From an uncultured Rhodospirillales bacterium (GTDB lineage: Bacteria > Pseudomonadota > Alphaproteobacteria > Acetobacterales > Acetobacteraceae), in NCBI GenBank assembly GCA_903865895.1, contig CAIPLM010000226.1:1-42570 (forward strand): a DNA stretch of 42,570 nt. Direction: 5' to 3'. Under the pieces are notes generated by a model. It did no database searches, had not been told where the DNA came from, and saw nothing but the letters and a program-made list of their open reading frames with translations. Shown here in pieces: positions 31,457-38,764 of the stretch (its first letter is position 1; the number at the start of each line of letters is the position of its first letter). The translations under genes were made by a program, and so were the position numbers.

Positions 31457-32680
31457 TTAGCCCGCGCGCTCGCGGGCCAGCGTTGCCGGATTGTCGCGCC
31501 AACGGCGCATCACGTCCATGGCGATATCGCCGACGGCGATCTCTTCCAGCCCCTCGCGCAAGCCGCGCAGGATGGCAGCAGCGAGGGCGCTGGGCGTCAC
31601 CTTGGGCGGCGGGATCGCCTGGTGCCATTCATCCTCAAGCGGGCCGACGAAAGCGGTCAGCACGCGGATCGGCGCGAGTGCGGTGCGCAGGCTCTGCGAC
31701 AGCGACAGTCCGGCGGCCTGGGCGGCGCCGGTGAGGGCGAAGCTGGGGTCGGGGGCCAGTGCGTCGATGCCGTGAATGTTCACCCAGGCGCAGGCGCCGT
31801 ACGGCCCATCGGCGGCGCGGGCCCTGAGCGTGGGGCCGAGCGCCTGGGCGAGGCGCAGCGGGCCGAAATAGGCCGCCTCCATTTCCTCCCGCGCGCTCAC
31901 GAGGTCCCGCCGGTCGAGCGGGCCGCCGGGACGGATGTGCAGCGCGGTGTTGACCACGATATCGATCCGTCCGCCGAATTCGGCCGCGAGTTCGCCGACG
32001 CTGGTGGCGTCCGTGAGGTCGAGCGGGACAGCATCGCCGGGCAGAGTGTCCTGGCCCTTGAACGGCTTCCAAGCGTCGGCGATGCCGAGGAACACCTGGG
32101 CAGCGCCGGCCGCCAGCAAGCTGCGCGCGGCCTCCTGGCCGAGAGCGGAGCGCCCGTCAGTGATGAGGATGCGCCGGCCGCGCGGGTCGCAGGTCATCTC
32201 ACGGATCATCGGGTCATCCATCATGTTCGCCGTATCGCGCTCCGGCAGCGCCAGCAGCACGCCCTGGCCGGAGCGATCGAGCATCAGCCGCATCCGAGCT
32301 CGGCCCGCTGGCGTCACATCGGGGTGGACATGCGCCACCGCGCTGGGCCCGCAATCGAGCGCCACCAGCCCGGTGCGCCAGGGGGTGCGCACGCGGAAAT
32401 AGGTGTCGCCGCTGAGATGCACCGTGGTTTCGCCGAGCAGGGTGGCGCCGGTGGCGACGTCCCGCCAGGGCAGGTCGGTGCCGAGGCACTCATGGCACAC
32501 GTCGCGCGGCGGATATTGTGTGGCACCGCAGGCGACACAGACTTGCAGCGTGAAGCGGCCCTGCGCGGCCATGGCGGCGAGGCCGAGGGCGGCACGGCTG
32601 CGGCCGCCCTGCGGCATCAGCGCCTGGCGCGGCAGGGCAAGCGGATCGGCCTTGCGGCGCGGGGGGAGGGGCGGGTTCAT
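31457..32680 (-). CDS. DUF35 (Zn-ribbon/OB-fold) fused to a degenerate SDR domain
   Basis: This 407-residue protein has two parts. Residues about 35-165 form a DUF35 domain: a zinc ribbon (CVACGATQYPPRDVCHECLG, four cysteines) and then an OB-fold, as in ChsH2 and other thiolase-partner proteins. Residues about 165-400 have the SDR fold, but catalytic and cofactor residues are altered: ITDGRSALG replaces TGxxxGIG, NTAL replaces NNAG, and FALTG replaces the YxxxK pair. The start at 32680 overlaps the thiolase-like stop by ATGA. The SDR part is likely structural or regulatory, or acts without classical catalysis. DUF35 proteins bind acyl-CoA for the thiolase partner encoded just upstream, so a complex is the clear inference. 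Confidence 0.82.
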   Translation of the reverse strand: MNPPLPPRRKADPLALPRQALMPQGGRSRAALGLAAMAAQGRFTLQVCVACGATQYPPRDVCHECLGTDLPWRDVATGATLLGETTVHLSGDTYFRVRTPWRTGLVALDCGPSAVAHVHPDVTPAGRARMRLMLDRSGQGVLLALPERDTANMMDDPMIREMTCDPRGRRILITDGRSALGQEAARSLLAAGAAQVFLGIADAWKPFKGQDTLPGDAVPLDLTDATSVGELAAEFGGRIDIVVNTALHIRPGGPLDRRDLVSAREEMEAAYFGPLRLAQALGPTLRARAADGPYGACAWVNIHGIDALAPDPSFALTGAAQAAGLSLSQSLRTALAPIRVLTAFVGPLEDEWHQAIPPPKVTPSALAAAILRGLREGLEEIAVGDIAMDVMRRWRDNPATLARERAG

Positions 32681-33843
32681 GCGGCTTGCAGGATCGCGGC
32701 GCCCGAGCACAGGCCGCGGTCGTAGTTGATCATGCCGAAGCCCGAAACCAGGGCGGTGCGCGCATTGGCCACCTGCGGGCCGAGCGGCGTGCCGGTAATC
32801 TGCCGCAGCGCCTCGGTCATCCCGAGATAGCCGCCGGCCGCACCGGCCTGGCCGACGGAGAGCTGGCCGCCACTGGTGTTGTGCGGGAAGTCGCCGGCCA
32901 GCGTGAGGTCATGGCTGCGCACGAACTCCGGCCCCTCGCCCTTGGCGCAAAAGCCGAGATCCTCGAACTGCATCATCACGATCACCGGGTAGTCATCATA
33001 GGTCTGGAGGAGATCGATGCCAGCGGGCGTGGTGCCCGCCATGGCGTAGAGCTCCGGCATGTCCTGCGCCCAGCCGCCGCGCAGCTGGATCGGGTCTTCC
33101 GGGAAGGCATTGTGGCGCTCGATGGTGGAGAGCACGCGGGCCGTCTTGAGGCCGAGTGAGGCGGCAGTGTCGTCCCGCATCACCAGGAAGGCCTCGGCCC
33201 CGGCGCAGGGCATCACGCAGTCGAACAGCGCGACGGGGGAGGAGACCATGCGGGCGGCGAGATACTCCTCCATGGTGAGTTTCCGCTTCATCAAGGCGTG
33301 CGGGAAGCCGAGCGCGTTCTGCCGCTGGGCGACGCAGATGCGGGCGAAATCCTCCCGCGTGGCCCCGAAGCGGCGCATATAGGCGTCGGTGAGGATGGCG
33401 AAGCTGCCATTCGGCCCGGCCGCGCCGTAGGGGTAGGTGGCATCGGCGGCGAAGCGGCTGAACCCGGCGACCAGCGCGCGGAAACTATCCGGCCCGTTGG
33501 TATCCCCTGCGACGCAGGCGACGATCTCGGCATCCCCCGCCTGCACGGCCCGGGCGGCACGGCGCAGCGCCACCACCCCCGTCGCGCCGCCCATCGGGAT
33601 ATGATCGAGCCAGCGCGGCGACATGCCGAGATGCTGGGTGAGGCCGACGGCGGTATCCGGGCCGAGGGTGAAGCTCGAGACGCAGAGCCCGTCGATATCG
33701 CGCTTGCGAATGCCGGCGCGGCGGATTGTCTCGGCGAGCGCCCGGCCGATCCACCAATGCGCGGTCTGGATCGAGTAGCGCTCATAGGGGATGGTGACGG
33801 GAACTGCCGCCACCACCCCGTCATAGGCGGCGCGCCGGCTCAC
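32677..33843 (-). CDS. Thiolase-superfamily protein lacking the nucleophilic Cys (aldolase candidate)
   Basis: This 388-residue protein belongs to the SCP-x/lipid-transfer branch of the thiolase superfamily. The place of the nucleophilic cysteine (NNCATG in SCP-x thiolases) reads MGGATG, so Cys is replaced by Gly. The GHPxGATG motif reads VGQAGAAGG, losing the catalytic His. This pattern is shared by Ltp2-type steroid side-chain aldolases, which pair with DUF35 proteins and cleave beta-hydroxyacyl-CoA without a thiolase nucleophile. The start is GTG 33843, overlapping the acyl-CoA synthetase stop by GTGA. A C-terminal Cys survives in DRGLCSG. A retro-aldol reaction is therefore favoured over thiolysis; binding only is the alternative. 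Confidence 0.85.
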   Translation of the reverse strand: MSRRAAYDGVVAAVPVTIPYERYSIQTAHWWIGRALAETIRRAGIRKRDIDGLCVSSFTLGPDTAVGLTQHLGMSPRWLDHIPMGGATGVVALRRAARAVQAGDAEIVACVAGDTNGPDSFRALVAGFSRFAADATYPYGAAGPNGSFAILTDAYMRRFGATREDFARICVAQRQNALGFPHALMKRKLTMEEYLAARMVSSPVALFDCVMPCAGAEAFLVMRDDTAASLGLKTARVLSTIERHNAFPEDPIQLRGGWAQDMPELYAMAGTTPAGIDLLQTYDDYPVIVMMQFEDLGFCAKGEGPEFVRSHDLTLAGDFPHNTSGGQLSVGQAGAAGGYLGMTEALRQITGTPLGPQVANARTALVSGFGMINYDRGLCSGAAILQAA

Positions 33844-35453
33844 GCGCGCTTCTTCAGGCCGCGCGTGTCGATGGTGCCGGGCGCCGTTTGCAGGGAGAGG
33901 GCGAGCTCCTTCAGCACGCCGCGCTGCACCTTGTTGGTGGCGGTCAGCGGCAGGGCGTCGAGGAAGGCGACGTAGCCGGGCGCCTTGTAATAGGCGAGCC
34001 GGGTAAGGCACCAGGCGGTGATCTCGGCGGAAAGTGCAGCGCCATCCGCCACCTTCGCCTGCGGCACGATGCAGGCCAGCACCTCGTCGCCCCGGAGCGC
34101 ATCGGGCACCGCGGCCACCGCCACCGCCTTCACGGCCGGGTGTTGCAACAGCACGCCCTCGACCTCGACGGCCGAGATGTTTTCGCCGCTGCGGCGGATG
34201 ACGTTCTTCTTACGGTCGATGAACACCATGTCGCCGTCAGTGTTGCGGCTGACGATGTCGCCGGTGTGGAACCAGCCGCCCGCCCAGGCCGCCTCGGTGG
34301 CGGCGGGGTCCTTGAGGTATTCGGTGAAGAACCCGTAGCGCGGATCGGGCCCGGCATGGCGCACGAGGAGTTCGCCCGGCACATTCGGCGCGACATCGGC
34401 GCCGGCATCATCCACGATACGCGCCTCCATGAAACGCTCCACGCGGCCGAAGCAGGATTGCCCGATCACCCGGGGTTCGAGATGGGCGGAGATCACCGCG
34501 CCGGCCCCGGTCTCGCTCATCGCCCAGGCATCGATCAGCGGAATGCCGAAGCGGGCCTCGGCCTCGGCATGCATGCGGCGATCGGGCCCCGGGCAAAAGG
34601 CGAAACGCACCTGATGCGCCCGTTCGGCCGGGCTCGGCGGCAGTTTCATCAGGATGGCCGGCATCACGCCGAGGCAATGCACAATGGTGGCGCGGGCCCG
34701 TACCACGCTGTCCCACCAGGTGCTGGGATGGAAGCGGTCGAGCGGGATGAGGCAGCCGCCTGACAGCATCATCGACATCGTCGAGGTCGCCATGGCGTTC
34801 ATATGGAAGAAGGGCAGGGGGGTGAGCATGCGGTCCTCGCCCGGACGCAACGTGCAGGCGCCGCCCATGCGGCCATACCAGCGGCCGCATTCGAGGAACC
34901 AAGTCTGCGACATCACGCAGCCCTTGGGCAGCCCGGTGGTGCCCGAGGTATAGAGCAGCGCCGCCTCCGCCGCCGGGTTCTCCGATGGTGGCCTTCCCGG
35001 CACCGCGGCGTGGGGCGGGGCGTCGTCCGGCCCGATCACCGGCAGGCCCGGGGCGGCGCGGCGCAGATCGTCCTGGCGGCGCGCGATGGCCACGGCCAGC
35101 ACCACCTCGCTATGGGCCAGCAGATATTCGAGCTCATTGGCGCGCAGATCAGGGTTCACCGGCACGATCGAGGCGCCGACGGCGTTGAGCGCGAACCAGT
35201 GCAGGAAGAATGCCGGCCGGTTCTCCAGCAGCAGCGCCACGCGGTGTCCGCCGCCATAGCCGGAAGCGCGATAGCGCGCGGCGAGTGACTCCACGCGCGC
35301 CGACATCTCGGCATAAGTGAGGACCTCCGGCGCGATGCCATAGGCGGCGGCCGTCTCAGGCTGGATGTCGAGGAAGGGCCGGTCGCCCCAGCGCGCGGCG
35401 ATTTGCAGGAAGGCGGCGTGAACGGTGGTGTCGGTCATGGATGGATCGCTCAT
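33840..35453 (-). CDS. Acyl-CoA synthetase (AMP-forming)
   Basis: This 537-residue class I adenylate-forming enzyme activates a carboxylic acid to its CoA thioester with ATP. It has the P-loop LLYTSGTTGLPKG (about 164-176), the A5 motif AWAMSETGAG, the A7 segment GWFHTGDI, the hinge FIDRKKNVIRRSGENIS and the C-terminal lysine region NKVQRGVLKE. The sequence type resembles the crotonobetaine/carnitine or medium-chain/aryl ligase groups, but the substrate cannot be named. The ATG at 35453 shares a base with the stop of the oxygenase beta subunit gene. It provides one of two routes to CoA esters in the run, the other being the 2-oxoacid oxidoreductase. Confidence 0.94.
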   Translation of the reverse strand: MSDPSMTDTTVHAAFLQIAARWGDRPFLDIQPETAAAYGIAPEVLTYAEMSARVESLAARYRASGYGGGHRVALLLENRPAFFLHWFALNAVGASIVPVNPDLRANELEYLLAHSEVVLAVAIARRQDDLRRAAPGLPVIGPDDAPPHAAVPGRPPSENPAAEAALLYTSGTTGLPKGCVMSQTWFLECGRWYGRMGGACTLRPGEDRMLTPLPFFHMNAMATSTMSMMLSGGCLIPLDRFHPSTWWDSVVRARATIVHCLGVMPAILMKLPPSPAERAHQVRFAFCPGPDRRMHAEAEARFGIPLIDAWAMSETGAGAVISAHLEPRVIGQSCFGRVERFMEARIVDDAGADVAPNVPGELLVRHAGPDPRYGFFTEYLKDPAATEAAWAGGWFHTGDIVSRNTDGDMVFIDRKKNVIRRSGENISAVEVEGVLLQHPAVKAVAVAAVPDALRGDEVLACIVPQAKVADGAALSAEITAWCLTRLAYYKAPGYVAFLDALPLTATNKVQRGVLKELALSLQTAPGTIDTRGLKKRA

Positions 35454-35929
35454 CACATGAACAACTGGATGTTGCCGAAGGCGCTGTCGCAGTTCACCAG
35501 GTCCACCCGTTTCAGTTTGATCTTAAGCCGTCCGTCGATGAGCACCAGCGAATGGCGGCTCCACCCGGCATAGAGCGTCTGCTCGTCGAGCCGGGTTTCG
35601 ACGTAATGGAACGCCGCCCAGGTGGCGTATTCCCCCGTCGCGTCGTCCCGCGCCTCCACCAGCGGCGCCTGCATCAGGTGATGGCAGCGGCTTTTCGGCT
35701 TCTGGCTGTAGGTCTTGGCGCCCTTGAGCCGCTCGACGCGGATGCGCAGCAGCAGCTTATCGTCATAGAACAGGGAATTATGCAGGATCGGGTCGGTCTG
35801 GCCCATTTCCAGCGGCATCCAGTAGCGGCCGTCCTCGGCGAACAGGTCGAGCCATTCCTCGAAGCGCTGCTCGTCGATCAGGCGGGCCTCGTGCAGCACG
35901 AAGCCAATAAGGTCCTGATCGGTGATCAT
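35453..35929 (-). CDS. Aromatic-ring-hydroxylating dioxygenase, small (beta) subunit
   Basis: This 158-residue protein has the NTF2-like fold of ring-hydroxylating dioxygenase beta subunits. Characteristic segments are EARLIDEQRFEEWLDLFAEDGRYWMPL near the N-terminus, HHLM in the middle and the final LKIKLKRVDLVN strand. It is structural for the alpha3beta3 hexamer and carries no iron. It overlaps the alpha gene by four bases and the acyl-CoA synthetase by one. The presence of a beta subunit points to a benzoate, anthranilate or related-type oxygenase. Confidence 0.92.
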   Translation of the reverse strand: MITDQDLIGFVLHEARLIDEQRFEEWLDLFAEDGRYWMPLEMGQTDPILHNSLFYDDKLLLRIRVERLKGAKTYSQKPKSRCHHLMQAPLVEARDDATGEYATWAAFHYVETRLDEQTLYAGWSRHSLVLIDGRLKIKLKRVDLVNCDSAFGNIQLFM

Positions 35930-37236
35930 GCGACCACCCGTTCGGCCATGAACTTCTTCCAGGCGCGCAGCTGATTGCGCATTTGGCGTTCCGTGGTTCC
36001 GTTGGTCACCGCAGTGTCCTCGGGGGTTTCGCCCGGATCGTAGTTGCGCTGGGTGTTGATCCAGACATTGCCGTCGGCGTGCAGCGCGTCCTGCGCGCGT
36101 TCGTACATTTCGAGGTCGTCATGCCCCACCGGGGAGGTCGGCGCGTTGATGAGGCGCGAATACATCAGCGTGCGTTCCAGCAGCTTGTCGGGCGCGCCGA
36201 CGAGGCGGAAGGTCCAGCTTTCCACCATCGTTTTATCAGCGGCGATCGGCTTGAAAATGCGCAGCGCCTGGATTGGGCCCTTCATCGTCATGTTGGGGAA
36301 ATAGGCGGTGTTGTGGCGGTTGGTATCGAGAATGCGCCGCGCCTTTTCCTCGCCGTGGGCGGCGACCATTTGCTCGTAATAGCCGGGGATGGCCGAGTAG
36401 TCGGAATGGATGGAGTGAGAGACGCCGGTATGGCCGTGCCCGTTCGGCCAGACCTGCACGCCCATGCTGTCGAACGCCTGGTAGGAGGACATGAAGGGCG
36501 CGTAGATCTCCACCGCCGGATGCTTCGGCGTACCGGGGGGCATGGTGTTCCACACCGCCACCGCGGTGCCGGCCGAGCTTTCATGGGCGACCATGGGGTG
36601 GCAGGTGTCGGTAAGGTTCTCCATCAGCATCTTGTAGTTGCAGTGATGGAGATAGCGCAGCACGCCGCCGGCCACTTCCAGCCTCCCCACCGGCGAGCGG
36701 TCCACCATGTTGTCGAGGCTGGAGAGGCTGTCGCCGAAGAAGTCCTCGAAGCCGATGCCCTCGGCGGCAAGGCGGGCGAAGACGAAATCGCGGTAGACGT
36801 GCACGGCCGCCACGGGCGTCATGCCCTTGGCGGCTTCGGAGCCCTTGAACTCGGTCCGGGCATAGGCCTCGGGCATCGGGATGGCGGCGATGCTGCCGTC
36901 GAGCCGGAAACTCCAGGCGTGGTAGGGGCAGCGGAAGAAGCGGCCGGCATTGCCGCAGAGCTCGTTGGCCACCCGCGTGCCCTTATGCGGGCAGCGGTTG
37001 TAGAGCACGGAAATCCCGCCATCGCCGCGCCGCACCATCACCACGGGCGTGACGCCGGTGGTGGTGGTGATGAAGTCGCCCATCGCCGGGATCTGGCTGG
37101 CATGGCCGACATAGACCCAGGCATTGCCGAAGACGTGCTTCATCTCGAGGTCGAACACCTCGGGCGAGGTGTAGATGTCCCGATGCACTTCGGTTTCGCG
37201 GATCAGCGCGCGGGCGGATGGGATGTCGTATGGCAT
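35926..37236 (-). CDS. Rieske aromatic-ring-hydroxylating dioxygenase, large (alpha) subunit
   Basis: This 436-residue catalytic subunit has the Rieske 2Fe-2S motif with Cys82, His84, Cys103 and His106, and a mononuclear iron site with Asp210, His213 and His218 in ENLTDTCHPMVAH. It inserts dioxygen into an aromatic ring or performs an N- or O-dealkylation or monooxygenation. Length and the beta partner fit the alpha-beta class (benzoate/anthranilate-like). No reductase or ferredoxin gene lies next to it; the ferredoxin-type clusters of the preceding oxidoreductase are not obvious substitutes, so electrons must come from elsewhere in the genome. The start at 37236 (MPYDIPSARALIRETEVHRDIY) begins the domain. 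Confidence 0.94.
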   Translation of the reverse strand: MPYDIPSARALIRETEVHRDIYTSPEVFDLEMKHVFGNAWVYVGHASQIPAMGDFITTTTGVTPVVMVRRGDGGISVLYNRCPHKGTRVANELCGNAGRFFRCPYHAWSFRLDGSIAAIPMPEAYARTEFKGSEAAKGMTPVAAVHVYRDFVFARLAAEGIGFEDFFGDSLSSLDNMVDRSPVGRLEVAGGVLRYLHHCNYKMLMENLTDTCHPMVAHESSAGTAVAVWNTMPPGTPKHPAVEIYAPFMSSYQAFDSMGVQVWPNGHGHTGVSHSIHSDYSAIPGYYEQMVAAHGEEKARRILDTNRHNTAYFPNMTMKGPIQALRIFKPIAADKTMVESWTFRLVGAPDKLLERTLMYSRLINAPTSPVGHDDLEMYERAQDALHADGNVWINTQRNYDPGETPEDTAVTNGTTERQMRNQLRAWKKFMAERVVA

Positions 37237-37244
37237 CGCGTGGC

Positions 37245-38762
37245 TCACAGGGTGGCGATGGTGCGCAGTGCGCCGTCGAGCAGCATGCCGTCCTCGTCGG
37301 CGAGGGCGGCATCGCGCAGGCGGCGGATCCAGTCGGCGGCATCGGCGCGGCCGTCGAGCAGGGCGACGGCGCCGATTACGCGGTCGAACTTCGAGGCGCC
37401 GCGGGCGTGGGTGTCGCTGTAGCCCTTCACCAGGCGGCGGCATTTGAGGATTTCGACGGCGAGGCGATCATCGCGCGGGGCTGTCGCGGCGGTGAGATCG
37501 AGCCAGGCCTGCACATGCGCCATTTCGCGGGAATGGCGCAGCAGGCGGCGCCGCCACGGTTTCAGACCGGCGAACAGATACAGCGGCAGGAAGCCGCTGA
37601 GTGCGGTGGTGCGCACCCGCCTGCCGCGCGCGAAAATGCGCTCCAGCAGGCCGCGCAAGAGGGCCGAGTTCTCCACGAAACGGCCGAGCCCGGCCGGCAT
37701 GGTGGCGCAGATTTCCTGCACGCGGGGGTGCATGAACTCGGTGGTGTCCACCACCTGATCCTCGCGCGCCTGAATTTCCGTGCGCACCCGTTCGAACCGG
37801 CTGCCGCGGGTTTTGAGATCGGCGACGCGGATCACGTCGTCATAGGAGAGCGCCACCGCGATCTGCCGCGCCGCCTCGATGGTGAGGGTGTGATCGGGGG
37901 CGTGATCGAGGGCGGCGAGCAGGGCCACACGGTCGAGATACTCATGCGCGTAGGCGACGTCCTGGTAGTCCACCATGCGGCGCAATCCGGCGCGCAGCAT
38001 GTCGTGCGCGGCAGGGGGGAAATCGGCGAGGCGGGCGAGGGCGCGGGCCAGTTCCGCCCGTTCGCGCGGGTTGCCGCCTATCACCTCGGCGGGCACCAGC
38101 GGCACCACGGGCTCCGGCGGGGGAGGGGTCTGCACCGTCGCGAACCCGGCGCCGAAGGCACGCAGGCTACCATCCACGCCGACGCCGGCGGATTTGATGG
38201 TGGCCTCGAAATCCGCCCGTTCGAAGGGCAGCGCCCCGCTGCCGGCGAGCGCACCGAACAAGGCGGCGGAAATCACGCTGCCGGTTTTCTCCGCCATCGC
38301 CTGCATGTCCGCATGCACGAAGCGTCGCGCGGTGGCCTCGGCGGTGGCGAGCACGGCGGCGCTGTCGGCGCGCCCGTCGCCCGGGTTCGCCTTTTCGGTG
38401 ACGGCGAGGCTGCGATGGGAGGAGGCGATCAGCGTGGTCTTGTCGGGCGAGACCAGGCCGCGCTGGATCGCGCGCCCGGCCTCCATCAACTCGGCCGAGA
38501 TCACCACGTCCACATCACCGGGCACCGGCATCAGCGAGAGCACCGGGCGGGAATTGCGCTGCTGGGGGCGGATCAGTTCGAGATAGTAGATCGTGGCGCC
38601 GGTGCGCTGCGCCACCCCTGGCACCGAGGTGGTCTGCGCCACCCAGCCGCCGGCCTCCGCCATGGCGACGATCCAGTCCGCCAGCACGCCGCCACCCTGG
38701 CCGCCCATGGCGGTGATGGCGATGGTGATGGGCCGGTCGATCCCGGCGACTTCCGCGTCCAT
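37245..38762 (-). CDS. Indolepyruvate oxidoreductase-type beta subunit (IorB-like)
   Basis: This 505-residue protein has the pyruvate ferredoxin oxidoreductase gamma domain at the N-terminus (AITAMGGQGGGVLADWIV, then GWVAQTTSVPGVAQRTGATIYYLEL). A long C-terminal extension of about 290 residues corresponds to the DUF6537-like part of fused IorB proteins. It pairs with the alpha subunit two bases upstream to oxidise 2-oxoacids to acyl-CoA. The start at 38762 is fixed by the domain and by the two-base gap. The extended form is typical of proteobacterial indolepyruvate oxidoreductases. It precedes the oxygenase genes by eight bases, so the products of this step are likely processed by them or the reverse. 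Confidence 0.88.
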   Translation of the reverse strand: MDAEVAGIDRPITIAITAMGGQGGGVLADWIVAMAEAGGWVAQTTSVPGVAQRTGATIYYLELIRPQQRNSRPVLSLMPVPGDVDVVISAELMEAGRAIQRGLVSPDKTTLIASSHRSLAVTEKANPGDGRADSAAVLATAEATARRFVHADMQAMAEKTGSVISAALFGALAGSGALPFERADFEATIKSAGVGVDGSLRAFGAGFATVQTPPPPEPVVPLVPAEVIGGNPRERAELARALARLADFPPAAHDMLRAGLRRMVDYQDVAYAHEYLDRVALLAALDHAPDHTLTIEAARQIAVALSYDDVIRVADLKTRGSRFERVRTEIQAREDQVVDTTEFMHPRVQEICATMPAGLGRFVENSALLRGLLERIFARGRRVRTTALSGFLPLYLFAGLKPWRRRLLRHSREMAHVQAWLDLTAATAPRDDRLAVEILKCRRLVKGYSDTHARGASKFDRVIGAVALLDGRADAADWIRRLRDAALADEDGMLLDGALRTIATL

Positions 38763-38764
38763 GC

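Noticed and set aside
32677-33843. An ordinary acetyl-CoA acetyltransferase
   Set aside because: Both the nucleophilic cysteine and the catalytic histidine motif are replaced, so naming it a thiolase by overall similarity would mislead.
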